A stretch of DNA of 64,000 nt, from NCBI RefSeq assembly GCF_031451695.1, contig NZ_JARWAM010000001.1, forward strand, positions 372,001 to 436,000, given 5' to 3'. Positions 1-9,119 of the stretch are shown piece by piece. The notes under the pieces are model-generated. The model was given only the letters and a program-made list of their open reading frames with translations, did not search any database and had not been told where the DNA came from. Source of the stretch: Franzmannia qiaohouensis (GTDB taxonomy: Bacteria > Pseudomonadota > Gammaproteobacteria > Pseudomonadales > Halomonadaceae). The translations under genes were made by a program, and so were the position numbers. Each line of letters starts with the position of its first letter. The first letter of the stretch is position 1.

Positions 1-1
1 C

Positions 2-412
2 GCCGTGGCGCTGGCCGAGCATCACGGCCGCGACCTGCCGTTCGCCTTCAACCGCAAGGAAGCCAAGGACCACGGCGAGGGCGGCAATATCGTCGGCGCC
101 GAGCTTGCCGGGCGTATCCTGATCATCGACGACGTGATCACCGCCGGCACCGCGATTCGCGAAGTGATGGCGCTGATCGATGCAGCCGGCGCCGAGGCGG
201 CGGGCGTGGTGATCGCCCTCGACCGCCAGGAGCGCGGTGCCGGCGAGCTGAGTGCCATCCAGGAAGTCGAGCAGCGCTATGCCATGCCGGTGGTCAGCAT
301 CGTCACCCTGGATATGGTGCTCGAGTACCTCGAGCAGCATGCCGGCGAGTCGATGCGGCCCCACGCCGAAGCGATTCGCGCTTATCGCGCCCGCTACGGC
401 GTGGGTCATTGA
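2..412 (+). CDS. pyrE: Orotate phosphoribosyltransferase, C-terminal part (start outside window)
   Basis: This is the C-terminal two thirds of orotate phosphoribosyltransferase, which joins orotate to PRPP to give orotidine 5'-monophosphate in cytosolic pyrimidine synthesis. The type I phosphoribosyltransferase PRPP-binding loop is visible as RILIIDDVITAGTAIRE, with the two adjacent Asp residues and the TAGT turn. The FxRKEAKDHGEGG stretch before it matches the catalytic loop (Lys, Lys, His) of the family. The reading frame is open to the left edge, so the first GTG in view is not the start. The stop is followed 39 nt later by an unrelated outer-membrane protein gene. Confidence 0.95.
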   Translation, partial: AVALAEHHGRDLPFAFNRKEAKDHGEGGNIVGAELAGRILIIDDVITAGTAIREVMALIDAAGAEAAGVVIALDRQERGAGELSAIQEVEQRYAMPVVSIVTLDMVLEYLEQHAGESMRPHAEAIRAYRARYGVGH

Positions 413-451
413 CTCGCGTTTTTCCATCAGCCTGTACGTGAGAGACATGCC

Positions 452-1009
452 ATGCAACGTACCTTCCTCGTCCTGGCCGGCAGCACGCTGCTGCTGGCTG
501 CCAGCGCCGCCTCTGCGGCCAGCAGCCTCGACCTCAACCTGAGCGGCGACGCCGTGCAGTTCGACGCCGCCGGCGAAATCGCGCCGGGCATCGCCCTGGG
601 GGGCGGCACCCTGCACAGCGACTACCGCGACGATGCCACCCAGGGGCATATCCAGCTGCTCGGCGTGGATCGCAACAGCGACCTGGACATCGGCATCGGC
701 GCGCGCTGGAGCCAGTATGACACCGACTACGGTAACGGCGGCGGGCTCGGCCTGGGCGGCTACGGCTACGCCTACCTGCCCCAGGCACCGGCGGTGTCGC
801 TGGGCGGCTATGCGTTCTACACCCCCAGCGTGGTGACCACCAGCGACCTCGACGACAGCCTCGAAGTCGGCGTGCGGGCGCGCTACGCCTTCACCCGCAA
901 CGTCGACGGCTATGTCGGCTATCGCCGCCTGCGCGCCGATTTCGACACCTCGCCGGGCAACCAGACGCTGGACAGCGGCGCCCATGCCGGGGTGCGACTG
1001 ACCTTCTGA
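452..1009 (+). CDS. YfaZ-like outer-membrane beta-barrel protein
   Basis: A 185-residue exported protein. Residues 1-24 form a signal peptide that ends in an Ala-Ser-Ala type cleavage site. The mature part alternates short hydrophobic and polar stretches rich in Gly, Tyr and Asp (for example GLGLGGYGYAYL) and ends in an aromatic residue, RLTF. That is the pattern of a small outer-membrane beta-barrel, and it resembles the YfaZ family, whose function is unknown. The start has a purine-rich GAGAGAC upstream. It lies 39 nt after pyrE and before a GC-rich stem-loop, so it may share pyrE transcription. Outer-membrane location is inferred from the pattern and the family name is tentative. Confidence 0.75.
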   Translation: MQRTFLVLAGSTLLLAASAASAASSLDLNLSGDAVQFDAAGEIAPGIALGGGTLHSDYRDDATQGHIQLLGVDRNSDLDIGIGARWSQYDTDYGNGGGLGLGGYGYAYLPQAPAVSLGGYAFYTPSVVTTSDLDDSLEVGVRARYAFTRNVDGYVGYRRLRADFDTSPGNQTLDSGAHAGVRLTF

Positions 1010-1030
1010 TCCACCGCCCGCGGCGCTATA

Positions 1031-1063
1031 TCGGGCCCCTCGGCCTTGCCGAGCCGGGCCCGA
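1031..1063 (+). terminator. GC-rich nested stem-loop, possible terminator or attenuator
   Basis: Two nested stems are visible: outer arms TCGGGCCC and GGGCCCGA, and inner arms CTCGGC and GCCGAG with a three-base loop. It lies in the 84-nt gap between the YfaZ-like gene and trmL. No T-run follows, so it may be a pause or RNA-stability structure rather than a true intrinsic terminator. Confidence 0.4.
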
Positions 1064-1093
1064 GTGCGTTGGGGCCCGACACGCGGATAGCGC

Positions 1094-1573
1094 ATGCTCG
1101 ACGTGGTGCTGTACCAACCCGAGATCCCGCCCAATACCGGCAACCTGATCCGGCTGTGCGCCAATACCGGTTTCCGGCTGCACCTCATCGAGCCGCTGGG
1201 CTTCGTGCTCGACGACAAGCGCCTGCGGCGTGCCGGCCTCGACTACCATGAGTGGGCGGCGGTGCGCGTGCACCGCAACTGGCCGGCCTTTGTCGAGGCG
1301 CTGGCACCCGAGCGGATATTTGCCGTATCGACCCGCGGTCGCAGCGGCTACCATGAGCCGAGCTATCGCCGCGGCGATGCGCTGGTGTTCGGCCCCGAGA
1401 CCCGCGGCCTGCCCCAGGCGCTGCTCGATGCCCTGCCACCCGAGCAGCGCCTGCGTATTCCCATGCTAGCCGATAGCCGCAGCCTGAACCTCTCCAATGC
1501 CTGCGCCATCATCGTCTACGAGGCCTGGCGGCAGCTGGGGTTCGCCGGTGCCAGCGAGCCCACCAAGGAGTAA
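1094..1573 (+). CDS. trmL: tRNA (cytidine(34)-2'-O)-methyltransferase
   Basis: A 159-residue SPOUT-class methyltransferase of the TrmL (YibK) family, which uses S-adenosylmethionine to 2'-O-methylate the wobble base C34 or U34 of tRNA-Leu isoacceptors. The N-terminal PEIPPNTGNLIRLCANTG is the characteristic family signature (conserved Asn and Arg). The C-terminal part carries the knot motifs FGPETRGLP and IPMLADSRSLNLSNA that bind SAM. The length is that of minimal TrmL, with no extra RNA-binding domain. The stop is 3 nt before the rep start, so the two genes are probably co-transcribed. Confidence 0.95.
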   Translation: MLDVVLYQPEIPPNTGNLIRLCANTGFRLHLIEPLGFVLDDKRLRRAGLDYHEWAAVRVHRNWPAFVEALAPERIFAVSTRGRSGYHEPSYRRGDALVFGPETRGLPQALLDALPPEQRLRIPMLADSRSLNLSNACAIIVYEAWRQLGFAGASEPTKE

Positions 1574-1576
1574 GCG

Positions 1577-3640
<2,064 letters not shown>

Positions 3641-3679
3641 CAAAGCCTTCACCTGCCAGCAGGAACCGCCCAGACGCAG

Positions 3680-3737
3680 GAAGGGCGCCAACTGGCGCCC
3701 TTCAAAGCAATGACCTCAACCGCTCAGGTCATTTATT
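3680..3737. terminator. Convergent terminator region between rep and the cytochrome gene
   Basis: Two stem-loops lie here. The first has 10-bp arms (GAAGGGCGCC and its complement, 3680-3703) with loop AACT. The second has 7-bp arms ATGACCT and AGGTCAT (3710-3732) followed by TTATT on the plus strand. The second overlaps the stop region of the minus-strand cytochrome gene. Neither has a long U-tract, but their position between converging genes supports a terminator role. Confidence 0.5.
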
Positions 3738-4557
3738 CGGACTCGGCGACCATGAAGTCGACGATGGCCTCGACCTCTTCATCGGAGAGGCTGGTGTTGC
3801 CGCCCTTGGGCGGCATGGCACCGATGCCGTTGATGGCGTGGTCGTAGAGGGTCTCCATGTCCTGGTCGAGACGGTCGCCCCAGTCGTCGCCAAGGATCGG
3901 CGCGCCGGCTGCACCGCTGGCGTGGCAGGCCGCACAGCCACCGCTGGCATACAGCGCTTCGCCATCCAGGCCATTCTCTTCCTCGGTAGCCGCTACCTCT
4001 TCTTCGGCGGCCGCGTCTTCCTCGCCGTTGGCGGCGACGTCGGTCTCTTCCTCACCGTTGGCAGCGTCGGCCATCTCGGCCTCGTCATCACCGCCGATTT
4101 CCGGCAGGTCGCCGTCGTAGACGGATTCAATCAGGTAGTTGGTAGACGCCATGACCTCTTCGTCGGAGAGGCTGGAGTCGCCGCCGCGGGCCGGCATGGC
4201 GCCGATGCCGTTGATGGCGTGGTCGTAGAGGGTCTCGATGCCCTGGTCGAGCCGATCGGCCCAGGCGTCGGCGTCGTCCATCATCGGCGCGCCGGCAGCA
4301 CCGCTGTCGTGGCAGGCGGCGCAGACGCGGCCGTAGATCGCCTCGCCGTCGATACCGCCACCGTTATCCGCGGCAGCGTCGCCGTTTTCGGCGGCCGCAG
4401 CGGTGCCGCAGTCCTGGCCCTGCAGACACACCTGGCCCACTGGCCGCAGGCGCTCGGAAATGGCATCACGATCAGCCTCGGCGTGTGCTTGGGAGGCGGC
4501 CGCCACGGCCAGGCCCAGGGTGGTCAGGCACCCGATGATCAACTTGCTGGAATTCAC
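3733..4557 (-). CDS. Dihaem cytochrome c5-type exported protein with acidic linker
   Basis: A 274-residue periplasmic c-type cytochrome with two haem sites. A signal peptide (residues 1-26, ending QAHA) is followed by two homologous domains, each with CAACH and a downstream GAMP segment giving the axial Met: VCAACHDSG then GAMPARGG, and GCAACHASG then GAMPPKGG. A linker of about 50 residues made mostly of Glu, Asp and Ala joins them. I chose the GTG at 4557 because AGAGGTG lies 6 nt upstream; GTG codons at 4563 and 4566 are also possible. Single-domain cytochrome c5 proteins are common in this group, and this looks like an internal duplication. Its electron partner cannot be told from the neighbours. 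Confidence 0.88.
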   Translation of the reverse strand: MNSSKLIIGCLTTLGLAVAAASQAHAEADRDAISERLRPVGQVCLQGQDCGTAAAAENGDAAADNGGGIDGEAIYGRVCAACHDSGAAGAPMMDDADAWADRLDQGIETLYDHAINGIGAMPARGGDSSLSDEEVMASTNYLIESVYDGDLPEIGGDDEAEMADAANGEEETDVAANGEEDAAAEEEVAATEEENGLDGEALYASGGCAACHASGAAGAPILGDDWGDRLDQDMETLYDHAINGIGAMPPKGGNTSLSDEEVEAIVDFMVAESE

Positions 4558-4744
4558 TCTCACCACCTCTTACGGTCCGGTATCGAGAACTGCTCGATGC
4601 GTTATTGTGTGGGGCGCCGCCATGCCACCAGCAGCCGCGCCAGGCACGAAGAATGGCACCAGTATACCGGCAAGAGGTTTGCCAGGAAAATGCCCCATTG
4701 CAGGCCATTTGGCGAAGGCCCTTGCGCCGCGGCCGCGGCGGTGC

Positions 4745-4773
4745 TGGACACTCGCCAGGCAGGCGGTTAGCAT
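4745..4773 (+). promoter_or_regulatory. Probable sigma-70 promoter of the tRNA-Arg gene
   Basis: TGGACA (4745-4750) and TAGCAT (4768-4773) are separated by 17 nt, a good spacing for a housekeeping promoter. Transcription would begin roughly 30 nt before the mature tRNA 5' end at 4812. This is inferred from the motif only. Confidence 0.45.
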
Positions 4774-4811
4774 TGTGCCCGCTTCAACGCACTGCAGCCC
4801 GCTGCAGCCGC

Positions 4812-4888
4812 GCGCCCATAGCTCAGCTGGATAGAGTACTGCCCTCCGAAGGCAGGGGTCGAAGGTTCGAATCCTTCTGGGCGCGCCA
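4812..4888 (+). tRNA. tRNA-Arg, anticodon CCG, CCA encoded
   Basis: A full cloverleaf can be drawn. The acceptor stem is GCGCCCA (4812-4818) with TGGGCGC (4878-4884), the discriminator is G4885 and CCA is encoded at 4886-4888. The D-arm contains AGCTCAGCTGGATAGAG. The anticodon arm is CTGCC/GGCAG around loop CTCCGAA, with CCG at 4846-4848. The T-arm is GAAGG/CCTTC around TTCGAAT. The anticodon reads CGG arginine codons. Its 3' part, from 4841, is also attL of the downstream integrative element, which regenerates the sequence exactly, so the tRNA stays intact. Confidence 0.97.
4841..4888 (+). repeat. attL, 48-bp perfect direct repeat within tRNA-Arg
   Basis: Identical over 48 bp to 14156-14203. 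The match stops on both sides: T at 4840 against C at 14155, and A at 4889 against C at 14204. It covers the anticodon loop, variable loop, T-arm, acceptor 3' strand and CCA. Confidence 0.95.
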
Positions 4889-4899
4889 ATAACACCTGT

Positions 4900-4939
4900 A
4901 AAAACGGCCACTTAGCCAATCGCGGCGGTGGCCGTTTTT
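4900..4939. terminator. Intrinsic terminator just inside the element, downstream of tRNA-Arg
   Basis: A 12-bp perfect stem has arms AAAAACGGCCAC (4900-4911) and its complement (4928-4939), ending in TTTTT on the plus strand and, read backwards, TTTTT on the minus strand. It is therefore a good bidirectional intrinsic terminator. It lies 11 nt after the tRNA CCA but inside the element, so the inserted DNA supplies the present terminator of the host tRNA gene. Confidence 0.85.
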
Positions 4940-4952
4940 CGTGATCCCTCTA

Positions 4953-4975
4953 CCAGGTTCCAAATAGGTTCCATG
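4953..4975 (+). repeat. 23-bp repeat near attL, candidate integrase arm site (copy 1)
   Basis: Identical over 23 bp to 14006-14028 near the other end, in the same orientation. The unit itself holds two direct copies of AGGTTCCA separated by AAT. Paired short direct repeats inside both ends of a tyrosine-integrase element fit arm-type integrase binding sites. That role is inferred. Confidence 0.6.
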
Positions 4976-5082
4976 CATCGGAAAGTCGTTGACCAGGTTC
5001 TCGCGGGTCGGCTGGCGCCAGCACTGGCCAAGGGGCACAGGGGCAGGTGGCGATAGTCGCTCGCTGGGCCTACCGTACAAGG

Positions 5083-5166
5083 CTGCGGATTTTGCGGATT
5101 TGCGGAAAAGCACGACGGGCGCGGCTTGACGGCTGCGGATAGGTTGCGGGCGCTTGCGGATTTCTG
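5083..5166 (+). repeat. TGCGGAT iteron cluster A in the non-coding left end
   Basis: The stretch holds five or more copies of TGCGGAT or TTGCGGA in one orientation. The first 26 bp (5083-5108) recur exactly at 7374-7399. It lies in the 605-nt stretch 4889-5493, which has no convincing gene. The rest of that stretch holds the terminators at 4900 and 5288 and the arm-like repeat at 4953. The repeats could be binding sites for a replication protein of the element. Confidence 0.6.
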
Positions 5167-5287
5167 CACTGGTGGGTGGCGTTGTCTCCGGCCGGTTGCG
5201 GGAATTGAGCTAACTCATGGCCTTACGGCATTGCCCAGCCCTGTATGCAGCTGCTCGCCATTAGCTGGCACTCGGGACACTACTGCC

Positions 5288-5313
5288 AAAAAAGCGCCCC
5301 CAAGCGGGGGCGC
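5288..5313 (-). terminator. Intrinsic terminator of the element's leftward operon
   Basis: On the minus strand an 8-bp GC stem (GCGCCCCC/GGGGGCGC, 5294-5313, loop GCTT) is followed by six T residues (5293-5288). It lies about 180 nt beyond the stop of the coiled-coil gene, the last gene of the leftward series. Confidence 0.85.
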
Positions 5314-5493
5314 AAAAGCCGGGCGGTTCACCAGTACCCGGCGCCCATGGGCATCATGGGTTAGGTTGCCATCAGTGCTTACTCCGCTGAGCAAGCCGGG
5401 CATAGACCTTGCTGGGGCTCAGGCGGGCTTCTGCCGCCGCGGCCAGGCTTTGCCCCTGACGGCTTTACGGTAAGCGGGAGGTGCTGAATTAGC

Positions 5494-6618
5494 TCATACC
5501 AGTGCCTTGCCGCTACCCGGACCTAGCACCAGACCGGCTGAGTTCAGCTCGCTGCGGCGCTCGTGGTGGTAGAAGTGTGGCAGCTTCACTTTCATGACCG
5601 CGGTGCCGTAGTCATTACCTGGCTCTGCCTCGGCAAGGTCCCGGTAGATCTGGGCGAGCCTGGCGAGGCGATCAGATGCCAGCGCCTCAAGGTCTGCGAC
5701 AAGCTCTGTCTCGAGGGCGGCCAGTTCAGCGTGTCGGACCCGGGCAAGCGCCTCCCGATAGGCCCGGGACAGGGTGTCGAGGTGACTATCTGCCTGCTCG
5801 AGTTTGCGCGCCATGCCTCGCCGTGCCGCCTCTTGCCGGCGGTGCTCAGCTTGCTGCTGCTCGAGGGCTTGGCTTGCACGCTTCGCCTCTTCCCTGGCGG
5901 CCTTCTCTTCTTCGGTATTGGCCTCCCCCATGGCCACCAGCGCCTCGGCCTCCTCGAGCCGCTCTTGGGCAGTGCGCTCGGCCTCACGTGCCAGCGCCAG
6001 CGGACTATCGTCGGCGGCCAGGCTCTCCAAGGCGGCAGCCAGGCGATCGCGCTGCTCTGCGGCGGCGTCGCGCTCCTTGCCAAGCAGGGCCAGGCTCGAG
6101 GCAGAGACCTTTGGTGCCTTCTTCTCCAATGCCTCGAGGCGCTGGTCGACGGCAGCCCGGGCTTGCTCCAAATCAGTCACCTCGCCGTTGGCCTGCTCAA
6201 GGGTTGCAATGGCGTCGCGCAGGTTGGTCTCCAGGCCCGTGATGAAGGTGCGACGCTCCTCGGGCTGATTTTTCCAGTCGTCCCTGCGGCTTGCCTTGCT
6301 CAGCAGCCCCAGCAGGAAGGTGGCGGCGGCGTGGTGGTCGCCGCCTTCGTCGCTATCGCCACGTAAAACGGCGCGCGCATTCTGGGCTGACTCATCGCCG
6401 CGCATGGCGGCGCGGTCCAAGTCGATCGGCGTGAGTGAGTTATTCCAAGCCTTGTCGATCAGAAACTGTATTCCGCTCCGCGCGCGCTCTAGCCGCTGGC
6501 GAGCGTCATGCAGGCCGGCTGTCTCGGCGCGCTCTGCTTGAAGCTGCTCGAGCTGCTCAAGCCAAGCGGTCCAGCTATCTGCCGCCGCGGTCGCCTTACT
6601 CTTTACTGTTGCTGTCAT
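5494..6618 (-). CDS. Coiled-coil protein of unknown function, element cargo
   Basis: A 374-residue cytoplasmic protein that I do not recognise. Residues about 135-320 are rich in Glu, Ala, Arg and Gln with heptad-like spacing (for example AREEAKRASQALEQQQAEHRR) and should form a long coiled coil. The N-terminus starts with a short alpha-helical region, and the last 50 residues form a compact, less charged tail ending in GLVLGPGSGKALV. There is no signal peptide or membrane segment. The start at 6618 has AGAGG 8 nt upstream. It is separated by 260 nt from the next gene upstream, so it may have its own promoter, and it is the last gene before a strong terminator. It could be a structural, partition or accessory protein; the sequence does not decide. 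Confidence 0.75.
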   Translation of the reverse strand: MTATVKSKATAAADSWTAWLEQLEQLQAERAETAGLHDARQRLERARSGIQFLIDKAWNNSLTPIDLDRAAMRGDESAQNARAVLRGDSDEGGDHHAAATFLLGLLSKASRRDDWKNQPEERRTFITGLETNLRDAIATLEQANGEVTDLEQARAAVDQRLEALEKKAPKVSASSLALLGKERDAAAEQRDRLAAALESLAADDSPLALAREAERTAQERLEEAEALVAMGEANTEEEKAAREEAKRASQALEQQQAEHRRQEAARRGMARKLEQADSHLDTLSRAYREALARVRHAELAALETELVADLEALASDRLARLAQIYRDLAEAEPGNDYGTAVMKVKLPHFYHHERRSELNSAGLVLGPGSGKALV

Positions 6619-6878
6619 GGTGCTACCTCTCTCATTCGACGCCGGTTCTCCGGCGTTGGTTGGTGCCGGTGTCCCGGCGTGATTGCTGCTGCCAAATCGT
6701 CACCTTCGCCACCCTAGAACCGCTCAACCATGCGGGTTGGTGGCAGGTGCTGCTGACGATCCATAAAAACGCGAAATTTGGTCGAATTCCGCGGTTACGC
6801 TCCCCCGTGGCCGATGGCTCCAGTCCTGGGGAGGACCCGCGCCGATGATCCAGGGGCTGGTGGTGCCCTCCTGTCGGC
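6619..6878. other. 260-nt spacer upstream of the coiled-coil gene, with a stem-loop
   Basis: No supported gene lies here. A 7-bp stem-loop (ACGCCGG and CCGGCGT, 6640-6657, loop TTCT) is just upstream of the ribosome-binding site of the coiled-coil gene. It could be the end of the upstream transcript or a control element of the cargo gene. No clear promoter was picked out. Confidence 0.4.
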
Positions 6879-7592
6879 TCAGCGGCGCACCAGCGCCAGC
6901 AAGGTACGGTTTGCGGCCGTGCGGCCTCGATTGTCCTTGGCCTGGGGCTTGGGCTCGGCCACGGCGGCGGCCTGCCAGGTCTCGACATAGCGGCGTGCAG
7001 CACGCTCTGCAGCCCTGGGCGGCAGGGTATGCAGCCGCCGTTGGATGAAGGCACGATCCTCGGGCAGCAGCGGGCATTGCCCGGCTATCCAAGTGATCCA
7101 GTCTGGTCGGCCAGCCAGGCGCTCGGGCTTGGCTTGCCTGGGGGTGTGGGAATCCAGCAGCTTGACCACCTGCTGCCGAGCCTCCTCGGCGCTCTGGGCG
7201 GCCTTGAAGGCGTCATCAATCGCGGCTGCCATGCTGGCGCGAGCTGGTCTATCCATCGGCGCCAGCACATCGCGCAAGCGGTTGACCAGGGGCAGGCCAA
7301 GGTCATGGCCGGCGCCCATCACCAGGGCGGTGACGATCGTCTCGGCTTCATGGGCTGGCGCTGGCAAGGCAGCCTGCGGATTTTGCGGATTTGCGGAAAT
7401 CTGCGCGGGGTAGGGCTCTGCGGCTGCGGATACATTGCGGATGGCTGCGGATTCCTGCGGGGGCGGGGAATCGCCTGCCGGCTCCTCCCATACCTCGCTG
7501 CTAAGCGCCATCAGGTCGGTGGCATGCTGTTCAACAGCATTAGGTTCGCCGTCCTCCCATAGACGGCGACCAATCTCCATCAGGTCGATCAT
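6879..7592 (-). CDS. Hypothetical protein of the element replication operon
   Basis: A 237-residue soluble protein that I do not recognise. It has an acidic N-terminal 45 residues, a low-complexity stretch (about residues 45-80, containing SANPQNPQ) encoded by the TGCGGAT iteron cluster B, then a helical domain (about 85-150) and a basic C-terminus. The start at 7592 has GGGGAGGT 8 nt upstream. It begins 3 nt after the stop of the DUF3987 gene, so it is co-transcribed with the primase/helicase genes and may assist replication. The repeat-coded insert suggests that DNA-level function constrains part of the protein. Confidence 0.75.
   Translation of the reverse strand: MIDLMEIGRRLWEDGEPNAVEQHATDLMALSSEVWEEPAGDSPPPQESAAIRNVSAAAEPYPAQISANPQNPQAALPAPAHEAETIVTALVMGAGHDLGLPLVNRLRDVLAPMDRPARASMAAAIDDAFKAAQSAEEARQQVVKLLDSHTPRQAKPERLAGRPDWITWIAGQCPLLPEDRAFIQRRLHTLPPRAAERAARRYVETWQAAAVAEPKPQAKDNRGRTAANRTLLALVRR
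7374..7463 (+). repeat. TGCGGAT iteron cluster B inside a coding region
   Basis: Six or so TGCGGAT-type units lie within the 237-residue protein gene. The stretch 7374-7399 is a perfect 26-bp copy of 5083-5108, and the same peptide SANPQNPQ would be read from both on the minus strand. A shared non-coding and coding copy points to selection on, or recent spread of, the DNA motif. Confidence 0.6.
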
Positions 7593-7595
7593 GGC

Positions 7596-9119
7596 TCACA
7601 CCTCCCCTGCCAGGCGCCAGCTCGCTGGCAGTCCACGTGGGCTGCTGCCGTCAATTTGCAGGTGTCCGGTATCCACCAGGAAAGCCAGCAGTGGACGTGC
7701 CTTCTTGGCGCTGCGGTACTCGCTCGGTAGGCGCTTGAAGTCCTGCGCGTGAAGCACGCCACCGTGGCCCTTGATCCACTCCAACAATTCCCTGGCCCGC
7801 AGCTCCTCTGTGTCCTGCCGCGCCTCGGCGGTGCGGATCGCCATTGACTCCAGGTAGTAGGCCACCAGTCGGCCGGCACGCTCGATGTGGTCCACGGTCG
7901 GCGCGGCCTCTCCCTCAACCAGTGCCAGCACAGTGGCGATGCGCGCGGCGTTTTCGGCGGCCTTGCTGGCGAATGGCCGAACGTCACGGAAGCGGCCTTC
8001 TTCGCTACTCTCCACCTCGATAGCGTCGTGCAGTCGTGCCCATGCGGTGTATGCCTCGGCACCGATCTGAACTGGCCTGGGGGTAATGGCGCCGCTTTCG
8101 TCCACCTTCAGGGGCGCACGGACCAACTCCGACAGCCTCGACCAATAGCGGGCGATAGCCGGGTCATGGTGCGGCCCTTGGCTCGGGTCCCGGCCTTTCA
8201 GCAGGCGTTGGCCTACCAGGCTGGGCTCTTGCACGATCAGGAAGCGAGCCAGGAAGCCTTGGCCTTGTAGTAGCGGGTCGCCCAGCACCTTGGCGGCTAC
8301 TACCGGTTGAAGCATCAGGTGGGCAGAGAGGCGCCGGCCGGCCAGCACGCCAGAATCACCGGCCGCGCCTCGAGTGCGGGTAATCGGGTCGCCATCCCAC
8401 AGCTTGCTTACCATGGCCACGGTTCGTCCGCGTCCCTCTTCGCTCATGCCGTGGCCGCCGAAAAACCCGACGCCTTCATCAGAGAACAATCCAGCGCTCG
8501 GGTGGTTGTGCTGCAGGTGGCGATAGATGCCCTCGGCGGTGGGTTCGCTGAACGTCACACTCGGCGTCGGCGGGGGTTGCGGCTCCTCGGCGTCGATGGC
8601 GGCCAAGGTCTCTTGCAGATAGGTAGCCTCGCTTTCGCTCATGGGTTGTTTGCCCTTGGGCTTCGCGGCGCTTACCAGGGAGTCGCGGCGCATCTCCCAC
8701 GCCTCGCGGGCGGCCTTGTGGGCGGCAAGCTCCTCGGGGTGGTGCTGACGCTTTTCGGTCTCCATCTCACGGATCGGCGCCAGCGCCAGGCGGTCAAGGC
8801 TCGATTTCCGCTCGCCGCTGCCGGCCACGGTTAGGAAGAACAGTGACACCGGCCCGCTGCCGTGGGGGCCTCGGGCAACATCCGCCAGTCCTTGCACGGC
8901 CAGCGCAGCGGCCGCCAGCACCGACTGGCCGGCCATGCCGCGCGGGGTCTGTACGTGGTAGGCCAGGCGCTCGGCGGCTTCGCCCAATACCGACCCCAAC
9001 GCTTCCAGTGGGTAATCAGGTGCCGTCTCTCTCTCGGCCAAGGGTAGCGGCGCGGTCTCGATACGGCCGGCGCGCTCGGGCGGTTGCTCGCCCTGCTCTC
9101 TCACTGCGGCCAGGGTCAT
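7596..9119 (-). CDS. DUF3987-type helicase/primase-associated ATPase
   Basis: A 507-residue protein of the DUF3987 (YfjI-like) group, found in satellites, prophages and integrative elements beside Toprim primases and thought to be a replicative helicase-like ATPase. A modified Walker A (AGSGERKSS) lies near residue 100, a Walker B-like LFSDEG near residue 210, and an arginine-rich segment (GDPITRTRGA) follows. The C-terminal third is a helical domain with a winged-helix-like end. The start is ATG 9119, with AGGAGGT 6 nt upstream; it overlaps the stop of the Toprim gene as ATGA. The pair is translationally coupled, which supports a joint role in element replication. Confidence 0.85.
   Translation of the reverse strand: MTLAAVREQGEQPPERAGRIETAPLPLAERETAPDYPLEALGSVLGEAAERLAYHVQTPRGMAGQSVLAAAALAVQGLADVARGPHGSGPVSLFFLTVAGSGERKSSLDRLALAPIREMETEKRQHHPEELAAHKAAREAWEMRRDSLVSAAKPKGKQPMSESEATYLQETLAAIDAEEPQPPPTPSVTFSEPTAEGIYRHLQHNHPSAGLFSDEGVGFFGGHGMSEEGRGRTVAMVSKLWDGDPITRTRGAAGDSGVLAGRRLSAHLMLQPVVAAKVLGDPLLQGQGFLARFLIVQEPSLVGQRLLKGRDPSQGPHHDPAIARYWSRLSELVRAPLKVDESGAITPRPVQIGAEAYTAWARLHDAIEVESSEEGRFRDVRPFASKAAENAARIATVLALVEGEAAPTVDHIERAGRLVAYYLESMAIRTAEARQDTEELRARELLEWIKGHGGVLHAQDFKRLPSEYRSAKKARPLLAFLVDTGHLQIDGSSPRGLPASWRLAGEV

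Noticed and set aside
4912..5169. Possible small genes in the non-coding left end of the integrative element
   Set aside because: The frames arise from the TGCGGAT iterons and the arm-like repeat (they read SANPQNPQ and MEPIWNL), and no ribosome-binding site supports them.
5083..7463. CRISPR array, considered because of regularly spaced short repeats in the element
   Set aside because: Units are only 7-9 bp, spacing is irregular, one cluster is inside a coding region, and there are no cas genes.
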